From IMG/VR virus record IMGVR_UViG_3300010375_000028, positions 1 to 43,644 of that record: 43,644 bases of DNA, one strand, 5' to 3'. The notes beneath the pieces are model-generated. The model did no database searches and had not been told where the DNA came from. It was given only the letters and a program-made list of their open reading frames with translations. Positions 1-10,368 of this stretch are shown piece by piece. Each line of letters starts with the position of its first letter. Position 1 is the stretch's first letter. The translations under genes were made by a program, and so were the position numbers. This DNA is from a virus.

Positions 1-191
1 CCATCGAACCCATCCCAGGCACCGAGGTAGCGCCAGGTTACGGTGCCATCGACGACGGTCGGGGTGGTGGCAGAAGGCCCGGTGCCGGACGCCGCCGACA
101 CGCCGGCGATCATGCAGCTATAGACGTTGCCGTTCGCTCGAATCGTCTGGCGAAAGCCATATGCGGTATTTTGGTTCCACAGGCCCGATGA
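1..191. repeat. Terminal overlap, left copy
   Basis: These 191 bases repeat at 43454-43644 at the other end of the window in the same orientation. The only difference is C at 96 against A at 43549. On the minus strand this is a silent Ser codon change (TCG or TCT) in the tail-spike gene. The overlap shows that the sequence is circular or circularly permuted with a unit length of 43,453 bp. It lies inside a reading frame, so a genuine direct terminal repeat is less likely than an arbitrary linear cut of a circular assembly. The mismatch suggests two variants in the sampled population or a sequencing error. Confidence 0.95.
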
Positions 192-1538
192 CGGCTTTGC
201 GCCGTCATAGGCCCCTATCGTGACGCAGGCATAGGGGCTGTATTGGCTATCCTGCGAAGCGCGGCGAGCAGGATCGAACCACGCCGTTTGATCGAGGCTG
301 TCATAGCCGGCGGTTGGCGCGGACGACGGATAGGCAATTGTCGACTCCAGCAGGAATTTCCCCAGCTTGCCGACGAAGGACACGCCCTCCCACATGATGT
401 CGCGGTCACCGCTGACGTTCAGGATGGGATCAAGATCGGTATCGCAGACAATCGTCGTGCCTGGGAACGCGGAGCCGCCCGCATACATCTGGCCCGCACC
501 CTCAAACACGCCGCCGACATAACCACCCTGACCGTAGCCATGTTGCAAGCCACGCGAGACGCGGTGCGTGCCGGGATTGATGCGGCCTTTACACTTCCTG
601 AAATAGCAGCAGTAATCGATGAACGCCTGGAGATTAGCCCATACGTCGGTCCCCGACATGACGTTGTTGTAATCCTGCCCGCCATCGCCGGGCGTCCCGA
701 ACATGCCAGACCACGGCTCAGGCTCGGCCAGCGTGAACCAACGCCCGTTCGCACTCTTGCGCCGCCAATAGCTTTGCAGTGCGTCCATGGATGCTTGAGC
801 GGTCGCTAGCGGCGTCCCCTGATCGACGGAACCGCCGAGCCCGGTCATAAACGCCTGCATCTTGGCGGTATATTGCGTCTGTTCCGGGTCGATTACATAC
901 CGCGCGGACTGAGTGCCAGTGGCCGAACCCGCCGCAAGCGTGTCGGTGGTGATCACCATGTCGAGTCCGACCGGGATCGTGAAGGTTTCGAAATCACGCC
1001 AAGCGCCGATCGCCATGGCATTGCCGCCGGGGTCGCCCTTGTCCCCCTTGAAGGTCGTTTTGGGGACCATGGCCGGCGCGCCATAGTTATCGAAGGTAAA
1101 CACATCGTTCGCGCGATCGGCGGCGGTTGGAAGCCCGAACCCCGTCTCACCGAACGGCACGGAAATGGTCCGGTTCAGCCGGTCCCGCAACCAGATGTCG
1201 CGAAGAGCGGAACGGTCAATGGCGGGATTGATTGTCTCGGGCAGGAAGCCGTTGTTCGTGAACACGGCCGATTGAGTGAAAAGCGGGTTCCCCTCGATGT
1301 ACAGGGGACCGCCAGTGGTGGCGGGAGGGGCTGTGAAGATGACCGAGCCGCCCTCGCCATCGGAAGCGAGGACGACAGTATAGAGCCCAGGCGACAGGGT
1401 GGTCAGCGAACCATCGGTGTTCTTGCGATAGACCTTTAGCTCGCTGGTGCTGGCGGCCTTGAAATTGAAGTCGAACTGGACCGTCACCCCATTGGGGGTG
1501 AACGGGCCAGCCAGCGCTACATCAACAGTTATGGCCAT
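1..1538 (-). CDS. Tail spike/fibre, N-terminal part (continues at 43453)
   Basis: The frame opens with ATG at 1538, preceded by GAGGGG as ribosome-binding site, and stays open to base 1. Across the circular junction it continues from 43453 to the stop at 41686, giving one protein of 1,101 residues. Residues 1-130 look like the podoviral tail-fibre attachment domain (FNFKAAS, VYRKNTDG, then FLPETINPAIDRSALRDIW and a VPFGE end). A collagen-like GDKGDPGG lies at 165-172. From about residue 280 the sequence looks like the start of a right-handed beta-helix of the pectate-lyase type (DVWANLQAFIDYC, then GGVFEG and MWEGVSF). The role is host-surface binding and probably polysaccharide degradation at the tail tip. 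It follows the giant virion protein by 52 bases. The catalytic residues cannot be assigned by eye. Confidence 0.85.
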   Translation of the reverse strand, partial: MAITVDVALAGPFTPNGVTVQFDFNFKAASTSELKVYRKNTDGSLTTLSPGLYTVVLASDGEGGSVIFTAPPATTGGPLYIEGNPLFTQSAVFTNNGFLPETINPAIDRSALRDIWLRDRLNRTISVPFGETGFGLPTAADRANDVFTFDNYGAPAMVPKTTFKGDKGDPGGNAMAIGAWRDFETFTIPVGLDMVITTDTLAAGSATGTQSARYVIDPEQTQYTAKMQAFMTGLGGSVDQGTPLATAQASMDALQSYWRRKSANGRWFTLAEPEPWSGMFGTPGDGGQDYNNVMSGTDVWANLQAFIDYCCYFRKCKGRINPGTHRVSRGLQHGYGQGGYVGGVFEGAGQMYAGGSAFPGTTIVCDTDLDPILNVSGDRDIMWEGVSFVGKLGKFLLESTIAYPSSAPTAGYDSLDQTAWFDPARRASQDSQYSPYACVTIGAYDGAKPSSGLWNQNTAYGFRQTIRANGNVYSCMIAGVSAASGTGPSATTPTVVDGTVTWRYLGAWDGFD

Positions 1539-1590
1539 CTGCCCCTCACCTTTCGCTTGCGCGGTTCATATCACCCCCGGCCCCCTTTGG

Positions 1591-4500
1591 CTATTCCGAC
1601 GCTGGCGCGGGGGAGCCTTGCTGATTTTTCTGCGGACCCTTCACAATGCCGACCGCGACATCCCCGACGCCCTGCGGGTTTTGGTTTCCTTGAGCGACAT
1701 CATAGAGGTACTGACTGGTCGACCCCAGCTGCCCGGTGGGCAGGCCGAAGAAGTACCCAGGCGCGGTCACCGCATGTTGCACCCAGCGATCGGATGGGGC
1801 GTCCCCGGTCGACACCTTATAGGCATCCTTGAGCGGAGCGACGAGGGCGGACGCCGAGCGCGTAATCGGTGTCTGGGCATCCATTGCCCGTTTGCCGATC
1901 GACTCCCGCTCCGCCCCAGCAGACAGTTCGCGAATGATCGGCAGGCCGGACCAGAGCCCGAAGAACATCTTCCGCATGCCCCAATGGAACCAGGACTCAT
2001 CGCTGTCATCATCGGGCCAATCGCCCGTCAGCAGCGCCGACAGCACAGGGCTGGCCATCATGATCCAGAACACATTCATCGAGGCACGACGCCAGTCGCC
2101 AGAGCGCGTGGCGTGGACCGCCTCGCGCTGCTGATTATAGAACACGTTCCAGAACGAATAGAACATGGTCATCACCCGGTAGCCCTCGGACGAATCCTGC
2201 AACGCGGAGAGATCGGCGGCACGGCCAGACGACTGCGAGCGGCGCACGACCTTGTCGCCATAGGCCACCGCGTCCTCTTCGCTCATGCCCTCGTCCAGGG
2301 CTTTCCGATAGCCGCCGAACCACGTCGGCATGTCGACGGTGAACAGCTGCACGTTGCCGATGCCCCAATAGGCCATGGCCCGGAAGCGATCGAGCGGGCC
2401 GTGCTTGTTCGAGAACTCGGCGAAGAAGGTTCGCACGTCGCGGTCGAACTCCTGCGCGCGTTCGGCCATCATGGGAGAGCGGGAAAACACGAACTCGCGC
2501 AGGCTTCCCAGATTGCGGATGGTGTCCCCAACACCGAGCGCCGCATATTTCGGGCCGATCTCCTTGATCGAGTTGGTCATGCCGGCGGCCTGGGCGAACA
2601 TGGTGGTGAAGCGAAAGCCCAGCCCGACCATCGTCGCGTTGACGCGGAACCGGCGCATCATGCGATCGAGCGCGCGCAGCTGCTTGGTATCGAGCGCGGC
2701 GTCGTTGACCTGACGCTGCAACCAGGGCTTGAGCTGCTCGCGATATTCGCGGCCAACCTTGCGATCGATAACGTCCTTGATCTTCGGGTGGCTGATGAAC
2801 TTGAGCGTGTCGCGGACATAGCGACCATAGGCAATCCGGGTCGTCACCCGGTTGATATGGTTCAGCAGCACGCCCTCCAGCGACAGCATGAGCGGAGCGG
2901 CGGCCTCGGTGCGCGTGATGGTGTGGCCTTTGGGCGTGGAGATGACGCGGCCCATCTGACCGAACATCTTGGCGGCGTCATCCTCGTAGTTCGCCTCGGC
3001 CATGGCGGAGCGCGTCGGGTCGTAGACCACCGGATAGTAGCCGCCGTTGATCGGGCCGAACTTGGTCTGAACGATGCGGGGCTCGACCTTTTCGGGAACG
3101 ACGCCGGAAATCTCGCGCTCGGCCTTGACGATCGCCGGCCACAGAGAGTCGACCTGACGCCAGACTTTCTCCACGAACTGCCAGTCTTCCTCGTTCATTT
3201 CGCGATCGAGGACAGCCTGCACCTTTTCATGGGTCCAGGCATTCGCCTCGGAGACGATGCGGCTTTCGCCACGGATCATCTTGTCGAGGTTCGACGCATT
3301 GCCAGTGTTGAGCGCGATAGCCAGGATCTCGGAACGGTCGAAGGCGGTCGGACCTTCTTCGCCGGTGTTCGGGTCGCGGGTCGCCAGTTCGTTGACGGTG
3401 ACCTTTTCGCGCATACGGCGCTGCTGCTCGCGCGACATGGAATTATACAGTTCGGCAAGCGGGCGCATCACGTCATGCACCAAGCGGGTCTTTTCGCTGG
3501 CGGCATCCTGGGCACCGCGCACAAGCACGCGATTGAAGACGCCATTCGGGTCGAAGCCGTCCATCTCGTCAGCCAGGAACTCGACCTTGATCAGCGTGGC
3601 GTCCAAGCCGCGAGCGCGCGAGCGCAGCGTCGGCTTGGGGTTGCGATCGGACGAGACGGGTAGCGAACGCAGCTTTTCGACGGACTCAACCGCCTGCGCC
3701 ACCACGTCCTCGAACTCGGCCTCTTCCTTGGCCAGGAGCATTTTCTTCTTGCGCCGGCCGAGATGCGCGATCGATGTCACCGAATCGTCCAGGCCGATCA
3801 AGTCCTCGACGGTCGCATCCTTGAAATTGACTTTCTCGAAGTCACGCAGGCGAGGCGGCACGTATACCTCTTCGCCCTGCTCCGCCTTGGCCGCTGCCCA
3901 TTCGCGGAACGATTCCCGCTCCGACAGGCCGGCAGCGCTGACGGGCCGGAAATCATAGGCATCGAGCAGGCCATGGATTTGCCCGAGATACTCGGCATCC
4001 ATCGACTTGATTACCCGCGACTTGGCATACTTGCCGAGCCGGCGGACAATGACATCGATCTGATCCTTGGCTTTCTTCGCCGCCCGATAGAGCTCGTTGT
4101 GGTACAGCTGGCGCTGCTTCTCCACGAACGCGGCGTCCACATCGCCTTTAAGGATTGCCTCCTGCGCGGCGCGTGCGGCCTTCGCCTCGTTGCGCTGATG
4201 GCGCAACAGGGCGGCGGCGGTCGCCTCTTCGCTGACCTTGCCCTCGCGAACCTTGTTCTCGGCCCATGCGCGAGCAATGGCGACGGGCGTGGGAACCGTT
4301 GCCCCTTCTCCGGTCTTCACGGTGGTGCGGCGCGACAGATAGCGAATTTCGCTGGCGATGATCTCGGCGCGCTTGTCCGAGTGGATCGCGGTCAGCGCCT
4401 CCTCTTCGATCGAGCCGTCCGAGAGCGGATCGCCATGGCGCTCGCGCATCGCCTGATCGGTGCCGAGGTCGATCGTTTCCTGCAATACCGAGCGGCGGTC

Positions 4501-7500
4501 CTGCGCGGCGCGCAATTCGCGCTGCCGCGTCTCGATGCCGATCAGCGTGTCGACCATATCCTGACCCGACTTGAACCCGACTTGTTCGGCGAGGATATCG
4601 GGATGCACGCCACCCTGGTCCACGATCGTCGGCGGGACGCCGCGCGGCATCATCGCCAAGGCATCCGAGCCATAGTCGTTGACGAACGCCTCGCGGTTCA
4701 GCTGCGTGCGCTTCTCCGGGTCGCGGTTGCGTAGGGCCGCCAGCGCCTTGAACTCGGGACGGTCGCGAACCTGTTCCTCGACTTCACGGCGAACCGATTG
4801 GCGCTCGCGCTTCCATTCGGCGGTGCGCGCGCGGCGGATCGTCTCCATGGTGCGGAACAGCAGCGCGTCGAACGCTTCCGACCGCACGGTCTTGGCCGAC
4901 GCAGTGTACGCCGCGAACTCGGCATCGGTCATGCCTGCCTCGGCGGCGGACGAGAACAGCAAGCCCTGCTCGGGCTGGGCTTCGACCTTGGCGATCTCGG
5001 TGTCGGTGGCGATCAGCCGGTCCATGACCTGACGCACCTCGTCGGTGATTGGCGCGTTCAGGTTTTGCACGACCTTGTAGATGCGCAGCAGCCAGGAGCG
5101 GAACGACGAGAAGGCGCGGGCCAGCGCCGAGGTCGGAGCCTTGCCCTCCATGAAATAGCGTTCCATCCCCCGCGCCCACAATTCGTGGGCATCGGTCGGG
5201 ATCGTTCCGGTCGAGGCGAAGGCGAAGCCATTGGCGCGGAACCAGCGGCGGACGGTCTTCCAATCGTCCTTGACCTGTTGCGGGGCATCAGGGCGAGCGG
5301 CGTCCTGGCGCAATTCTTCGAGCCAGAGGTGCGCGCCTTCATGCAGCAGCGTCGAGAGGTCGCGGCCTTCGAACAGACGGATCACGGCCCGGCCATCCTT
5401 GGCGAAGTCGATGCGACCGCGCGGCTTGGACTCGCCGCCCTGAAACAGCGAGAAGCCGGATTGAGCAGTAGCGGCCATCTGGGGCGTCACCTCGAAGCCC
5501 CACTGCTTGACCAGGGCAGCATCGCGCATCTGCTTGGCGGTTTCCTCGGCAGCATTGGCGTCGGCATAGAGACGCTCGGCACGCGCGCCGTCGACCGCCG
5601 CCAGTGCGTCCGCTTCCTCGCGGGCACGGCGCGCGTCTTCCATCATCTGATCAGCGCGCGGCGTGTCGTCCATCACGTCGACCGGCGCGACCTTGGCTCC
5701 ATACTTCTTGATGATGTCGTTCGTGATGTTGACGAGGTTACGGTCGTAGAACGCCTTCATGCCATCGCCGCCGATCTCCAGATCGCCGGCATCGAAATTG
5801 ACGGGTTCGGTAGAGATGGCGGCAGCGTCGAAGATGCGGCCACCCAGTTCGCCCATCGCCTTGACCAGCTGCTCGCGGTTCATGATCGCATCGCCATGGT
5901 CGCGCGGCGTGGTGCCGACTGCCATGCTCTGCGAGAGCAGCACGTCAGTGACCGAGGGGTCGCCGAACTTGACGACGACCAAGCCATCGCCGAACGCGGC
6001 ACCCGAGCGTGCCGACACACTCCCGACCCTTTGCCCGAGGCTATAGCGCTCGGACTGCTGGGCACCGGTCGTCCACGCCACCGAGTGGTAGCCATGATCG
6101 GCCGCCCAGCGGATTACCCGCTTCATGACCAGCGCCGGCCACGTGGTCTTGAACGGGGCCTGGGGGATGCCCGACACCCGCATTGCCGCTGCATATTCCT
6201 GCGCCGCTTCCTCGTTCGCGAGCATGGCTTTGCGGTATTCGGCGCGCAGTTCGGAAATCTTCAGATCGCGATCGGCATCCAGCACCTCGGGATAGCGGCC
6301 ATAGGAGGCCTCGCCGCGCTGATAGCGCGCAAGCCCGACATTGGCATAGGACGCCTGCTCATCGAGCGGCTGGTCCTTGAGGGTGAAACCATCGTACCCG
6401 ACCGCCGGCTTGGGAGGCTCATCGTGCGGCAGCACGTCAAGCTCCTGCCCCATCGCCAGGATCGCCCGCTGCGCAGCTTCCCAGCGCTGCTCGGCGGCGG
6501 CAGTCTTGGCGCGAGCGGCCTCGATGACAGCTGGCGGCGCGGGGACTTCATAGCCCTCGTCGCGGCCCTTTTGGTGCCAATCGGATTGCACCTCTTCAAC
6601 GAACAGGACCGGACGCCCTTGCGCATCGCGTTTTGCCTGGAAACGGGTATGCGCGACGACACCGGGTCGCGACCAATGAGTGTCGGGTGCGTTGCGCGGG
6701 TTCTTCCCTTCCCCGAGCGGAAGGGTGATGAGCAATTCCCGATAGGTTGGCGTTGCCTGTTCGGTCGACGTCCAATCGGCGAAGTGGGTCAGCGCGCCAA
6801 GCGCCTCCTTGGCTTCGCCGTCAAAGTCCTCGGGATCGCGCATGCGGCGCACATCGCTCTCGATGCTGCGGCGGACGTCGTTCTCCCATTCGCGCTGGGC
6901 ATTGAACACGTCCTCGTCATAGGCTTGCAGCGCCTCAGCCTCGGTTTCGTAGACCCAGCCGCTATACTGGAACCCCTCGTCCACCGGCTCGATGGTCGAA
7001 TCGATGCCGGGAAAGTCTTCCTCGCGATCGGCCAGGATCTGCAGCGTGTGGCGCTCGACCCATTCCTCGTAGAGCCGCTCCGCTTCCTTATTGACGTCGG
7101 CCCCGTTGTACTCGCCCAGCACAACCTCGGAAACGCGGATGCCGCCAGAGGCAAGGAACTGCTGCACATCGGTGCGCGAGATTTGGCCTGGCTGTTCCGC
7201 CAGCCATTCGGGCAGGCCGGACCATTCGATCTCTTCCGCCTTCACGCCGGACGTGTTGCGCAGGGTTGCGAGCCATTGAGCGGCGGGAGCCTTCGCCAGC
7301 TTGGCGGTGTCGACGGCATTGGTCAGCGCCGAGTAGAACGGGGCGCTTTCCGGCTGCGATTGATAGAAGGAAATCGACCCGTCATCGGGACCATTGCGGC
7401 GGTCTTCGAGCTGGCGGATCGCATCGGGCAGCAGCAGATGCTCATCGCCGAACCGAGCGCCTGCAAGCCCGCGCTCATCCAGCAGCGGCTGGAGGTTCGC

Positions 7501-10368
7501 GGAGTCGGCCCAGGTATCGTAGAAATCCTGCCAGGCCTTGGGGTCGCCAGCGAGAAGGGCGTCGGCATAGGCGGGCTCGTCGGGCCATTGACGACGCGCC
7601 ACCTCGGCGGCGAACTCACGGCCGGCTTCGCTCACATTCCCGCTGCGGTCGCCCAGATCGATGATGCGATCGGCAACAGTCTGCGGCACCCAGAAGGTAT
7701 AGCGCCAAGGACCGAAGTCGCGGCCAACGGCATCCGAGAATGCGGCCGACCCGAAGTAGTTGGCCAGCATGCCCTGCGGACGCCCCTGCGGCAGCGCTGT
7801 GGGGCCATTATGATGCAGGACGAGGTCAGGGGCCATCCCAGGCGGCGGGACGTTCCACGCCCGCCACTGGTCGAACGTGCGGGTTGTCTGCAATTCCTTG
7901 TGGCTGTCGGCAATGGCCTGCTTGATCTCGTCGACCGTTGCCTTGTCCGGGTCGACGCCCCGATTTTCGAGAAAGCCTCGCAGATCGTCGGCGGCGGTGC
8001 GAAGATGGGCGTCGGTGGACGTACCGCCGTCCGCCGCGCGATCTTCCGAATAGACCGACTGGCCACGCAGTTCGCGGTCGATCGCATCATGGAATGTCTG
8101 AAGGTCAGCCTTGGAGTTGAAGTCGCTGCCTTCCGTCTCGCGCCCGACCAGTTCCGGGAAATAGCCGGCGTCGATTGCAGCCTGGAAGATACGCTCCTGC
8201 GAGTTGGGAGTGGACCCCGTCTCCAGCCCAGCCAGCGTGCCCTGCTCGGTCGAGGCTGCACCCTTGATCAACTTGCGGCGGAACGGCCCAGCCTGATGCC
8301 ACTTGTCGGCACCCATCGCCGTGAGGTCGCCGCCCTTGTCCTCGACACCACCCCTTGAGGCGATGAACTCCAAGAGCGACGGGCCGCGCAGTTTCTTGTC
8401 GGAAGGTGCGGCCTGATCGCGGCGCATGACGTTGACCAGCCGATCGACAGAGTCGGCGCGGTCATAGGGGCGCAGGCTCTCGGGCAGTTCGGAGACGATG
8501 CCACCAACCGATTGCTTGAACAGCGAATAGGCGTCGGTGCCTTGCTGTGCGGCACGCGCGCTGTAGCGGGCAGTCCACAGATCGGCATAGGCACGAGCGG
8601 CATTGAGCCCGACACCGGATTGACGAGCCTGCGAGAGAACCTCGTCATAGACCCGCTGGGCCGGCGCGGCTTGTTCGCGCGCGGCGCGGTCCATTGCAGC
8701 AGCCTCGTCGCCGCGCTGCTGCATCAGATCGACGTGCGAATCCTCGATCGCCTTGCTCTCGGAGAGACTGACGCCGCCGGGCGACAGGCGAACCGAGTCG
8801 CGCCAAGTATCCCAGCGATTGCCCTCCGAGAAATGGGTGACGGCTTCCCCGATCGGGATGACGACATCGCCGCCGATCGGCGCGGCGCTGTCGATCTGAC
8901 CGGCGTACTTCGACCAGAACGGATCGCGGGTGTAATCCTCGCCAGCTTCCTGAAAGAGCGACCGAACCTTATCGGCGGGAATGTAGACGTTCTCCAGGCT
9001 GGTGCCGTCCGCCTGCCCCTGGATGAAATCGGCATAGGCCTGCGGGTTGCGCTGGACGAGCGGGGCCTCCTTGGCGAGCCCCACCGCTTGATCAAGGAAT
9101 TTCGAGCCAGCCAGCGCGGTCAGACGGTCCCCGATATCCTGCGAGTGGTCGGCGAACTTGCGATAGGCACCGTGGATACCGCCCAGCGCCGCCGAGCCCA
9201 TGACAGTCGCGACAGCGGTATCGAGCATCGCCTCTGGGCGCGAAGCCCAATATTGCGACCACGTCGCGCTAGGATTGGCAATGGCGGTATCGGCGGCATC
9301 CTGCCCCATGGTCGCCAGCTGCTCGCCGAGCATTTCACGACCGAGGTAATGGACCAGGAAATGGCCGACGCCTTCCTTGCCGAACCGGTCGACCAGATAG
9401 CCCATGGGGAGTATTTCGGTCCCGGCCTCGATGCCGCCCTCAAGCGTGCCGCCGAGCAGCGCCTCGTTCGCCGTCGCTCCACGCGCACGATACTTGCCAT
9501 AGGCCTGCATGCCCGTCTGCGTGCCGAGGATCGCCAGCAGCGAAGTGCCATCGGTTAGCGGAGCGAGCGCGAGCGCAGGCGCGGTCTGGAGGAAGGACGA
9601 GACGCCGCCATAAGCAGCATTGCCGAGCGGCGAGACGATCGTCGGACGCTGGCTGATTTGACGCTCGCTGGACGTTTGATAGGCCCGCTTCCATTCGTCC
9701 ATATAGGCGGTGTCGCCCTGACCCATGGCGTCGAGCAGATACATGCCCATGCCATAATAGACCTGCCGAAACCCCTCGGTCATATCGACCCCGATGCCAT
9801 GGGCCACAGTCCATGGCGCGGCAACTGGGCGGTTCGCTTCGAGATTGGCTAGCCGCTGATCCTCGGTCGTTTGACTGCCGGTGAGGGACGCGAGCAATTG
9901 CTGCGTGGTGAGCGGCTGGTAAAGCGGCACGCGCGCCGACACCGGCCGGTCGGGTTGGCCGAGCATGCGCGCCAGCGGGTCGGTTTCGGGAACCCCGAAG
10001 ACGCTTTTCGGCGGGCCGAACCAGTTGGCGGTCGCCGCCATCGGATCGATGTTGTCCCGCACAGACGCCATGTTGCGGGGGTCTTCGAGCCAGGGGTGCA
10101 GCTTGGGTGCCGAGGCAATCGTATTGAGATCGCGCGCGGTTTGGATCTTGGCCTGGAACATCGGCAGATTGCGCTGCACAGTGTCGGCCGGCATCTTGAA
10201 GGGAGCCTTGGGGTCCGACCAGTTCGAGATGAGATTTGCGCGACCGGCATCGTCGGCAAGGTGGCGCGCTTCCTCGGTGGCAATCCAGTTCGCGCGGATA
10301 CGCTCCATCTGGTCAGCGCGGCGCTGCCCTACATTATCGATTGCGCCCGAGAGCCAGTCATCACTCAC
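1591..10368 (-). CDS. Giant polyvalent virion protein with zincin motif
   Basis: This is a 2,925-residue protein starting at GTG 10368, which overlaps the stop of the upstream gene (GTGA). It belongs by appearance to the large polyvalent proteins of phages, which join many small domains and are often packaged and ejected with the DNA. Visible parts: a hydrophobic Gly/Ala-rich region around 210-400; the EEVQSDWHQ motif near 1258-1266 and its partner VAWTTGAQQ near 1425, a conserved pair in phage polyvalent proteins; a zinc metallopeptidase motif HEGAH at about 1676-1680 followed by HELWARGMERYF; Glu/Arg-rich helical stretches at about 1750-2250; and a conserved C-terminal part (GGYYPVVYDP near 2445, WNVFYNQQREAV near 2740). 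It lies between the core transglycosylase and the tail spike, where podoviruses keep internal or ejected proteins. The exact function is unknown; peptidase activity is inferred from the motif. Confidence 0.85.
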   Translation of the reverse strand: MSDDWLSGAIDNVGQRRADQMERIRANWIATEEARHLADDAGRANLISNWSDPKAPFKMPADTVQRNLPMFQAKIQTARDLNTIASAPKLHPWLEDPRNMASVRDNIDPMAATANWFGPPKSVFGVPETDPLARMLGQPDRPVSARVPLYQPLTTQQLLASLTGSQTTEDQRLANLEANRPVAAPWTVAHGIGVDMTEGFRQVYYGMGMYLLDAMGQGDTAYMDEWKRAYQTSSERQISQRPTIVSPLGNAAYGGVSSFLQTAPALALAPLTDGTSLLAILGTQTGMQAYGKYRARGATANEALLGGTLEGGIEAGTEILPMGYLVDRFGKEGVGHFLVHYLGREMLGEQLATMGQDAADTAIANPSATWSQYWASRPEAMLDTAVATVMGSAALGGIHGAYRKFADHSQDIGDRLTALAGSKFLDQAVGLAKEAPLVQRNPQAYADFIQGQADGTSLENVYIPADKVRSLFQEAGEDYTRDPFWSKYAGQIDSAAPIGGDVVIPIGEAVTHFSEGNRWDTWRDSVRLSPGGVSLSESKAIEDSHVDLMQQRGDEAAAMDRAAREQAAPAQRVYDEVLSQARQSGVGLNAARAYADLWTARYSARAAQQGTDAYSLFKQSVGGIVSELPESLRPYDRADSVDRLVNVMRRDQAAPSDKKLRGPSLLEFIASRGGVEDKGGDLTAMGADKWHQAGPFRRKLIKGAASTEQGTLAGLETGSTPNSQERIFQAAIDAGYFPELVGRETEGSDFNSKADLQTFHDAIDRELRGQSVYSEDRAADGGTSTDAHLRTAADDLRGFLENRGVDPDKATVDEIKQAIADSHKELQTTRTFDQWRAWNVPPPGMAPDLVLHHNGPTALPQGRPQGMLANYFGSAAFSDAVGRDFGPWRYTFWVPQTVADRIIDLGDRSGNVSEAGREFAAEVARRQWPDEPAYADALLAGDPKAWQDFYDTWADSANLQPLLDERGLAGARFGDEHLLLPDAIRQLEDRRNGPDDGSISFYQSQPESAPFYSALTNAVDTAKLAKAPAAQWLATLRNTSGVKAEEIEWSGLPEWLAEQPGQISRTDVQQFLASGGIRVSEVVLGEYNGADVNKEAERLYEEWVERHTLQILADREEDFPGIDSTIEPVDEGFQYSGWVYETEAEALQAYDEDVFNAQREWENDVRRSIESDVRRMRDPEDFDGEAKEALGALTHFADWTSTEQATPTYRELLITLPLGEGKNPRNAPDTHWSRPGVVAHTRFQAKRDAQGRPVLFVEEVQSDWHQKGRDEGYEVPAPPAVIEAARAKTAAAEQRWEAAQRAILAMGQELDVLPHDEPPKPAVGYDGFTLKDQPLDEQASYANVGLARYQRGEASYGRYPEVLDADRDLKISELRAEYRKAMLANEEAAQEYAAAMRVSGIPQAPFKTTWPALVMKRVIRWAADHGYHSVAWTTGAQQSERYSLGQRVGSVSARSGAAFGDGLVVVKFGDPSVTDVLLSQSMAVGTTPRDHGDAIMNREQLVKAMGELGGRIFDAAAISTEPVNFDAGDLEIGGDGMKAFYDRNLVNITNDIIKKYGAKVAPVDVMDDTPRADQMMEDARRAREEADALAAVDGARAERLYADANAAEETAKQMRDAALVKQWGFEVTPQMAATAQSGFSLFQGGESKPRGRIDFAKDGRAVIRLFEGRDLSTLLHEGAHLWLEELRQDAARPDAPQQVKDDWKTVRRWFRANGFAFASTGTIPTDAHELWARGMERYFMEGKAPTSALARAFSSFRSWLLRIYKVVQNLNAPITDEVRQVMDRLIATDTEIAKVEAQPEQGLLFSSAAEAGMTDAEFAAYTASAKTVRSEAFDALLFRTMETIRRARTAEWKRERQSVRREVEEQVRDRPEFKALAALRNRDPEKRTQLNREAFVNDYGSDALAMMPRGVPPTIVDQGGVHPDILAEQVGFKSGQDMVDTLIGIETRQRELRAAQDRRSVLQETIDLGTDQAMRERHGDPLSDGSIEEEALTAIHSDKRAEIIASEIRYLSRRTTVKTGEGATVPTPVAIARAWAENKVREGKVSEEATAAALLRHQRNEAKAARAAQEAILKGDVDAAFVEKQRQLYHNELYRAAKKAKDQIDVIVRRLGKYAKSRVIKSMDAEYLGQIHGLLDAYDFRPVSAAGLSERESFREWAAAKAEQGEEVYVPPRLRDFEKVNFKDATVEDLIGLDDSVTSIAHLGRRKKKMLLAKEEAEFEDVVAQAVESVEKLRSLPVSSDRNPKPTLRSRARGLDATLIKVEFLADEMDGFDPNGVFNRVLVRGAQDAASEKTRLVHDVMRPLAELYNSMSREQQRRMREKVTVNELATRDPNTGEEGPTAFDRSEILAIALNTGNASNLDKMIRGESRIVSEANAWTHEKVQAVLDREMNEEDWQFVEKVWRQVDSLWPAIVKAEREISGVVPEKVEPRIVQTKFGPINGGYYPVVYDPTRSAMAEANYEDDAAKMFGQMGRVISTPKGHTITRTEAAAPLMLSLEGVLLNHINRVTTRIAYGRYVRDTLKFISHPKIKDVIDRKVGREYREQLKPWLQRQVNDAALDTKQLRALDRMMRRFRVNATMVGLGFRFTTMFAQAAGMTNSIKEIGPKYAALGVGDTIRNLGSLREFVFSRSPMMAERAQEFDRDVRTFFAEFSNKHGPLDRFRAMAYWGIGNVQLFTVDMPTWFGGYRKALDEGMSEEDAVAYGDKVVRRSQSSGRAADLSALQDSSEGYRVMTMFYSFWNVFYNQQREAVHATRSGDWRRASMNVFWIMMASPVLSALLTGDWPDDDSDESWFHWGMRKMFFGLWSGLPIIRELSAGAERESIGKRAMDAQTPITRSASALVAPLKDAYKVSTGDAPSDRWVQHAVTAPGYFFGLPTGQLGSTSQYLYDVAQGNQNPQGVGDVAVGIVKGPQKNQQGSPAPASE

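Noticed and set aside
1-191. Genuine direct terminal repeats of a T7-like genome
   Set aside because: The repeat lies in the middle of a coding frame and has one mismatch, and no boundary signal is seen. Circular permutation explains it better, though reads are needed to decide.
1447-3663. A 738-codon open frame on the plus strand opposite the giant protein
   Set aside because: Composition is of an antisense shadow (His, Arg and Ala from complementary GC-rich codons), no ribosome-binding site and no motif; the minus-strand giant protein explains the region.
4798-8358. An 1,186-codon open frame on the plus strand
   Set aside because: It is antisense to the giant protein with mirrored codon bias. 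The lack of stop codons follows from high GC content.
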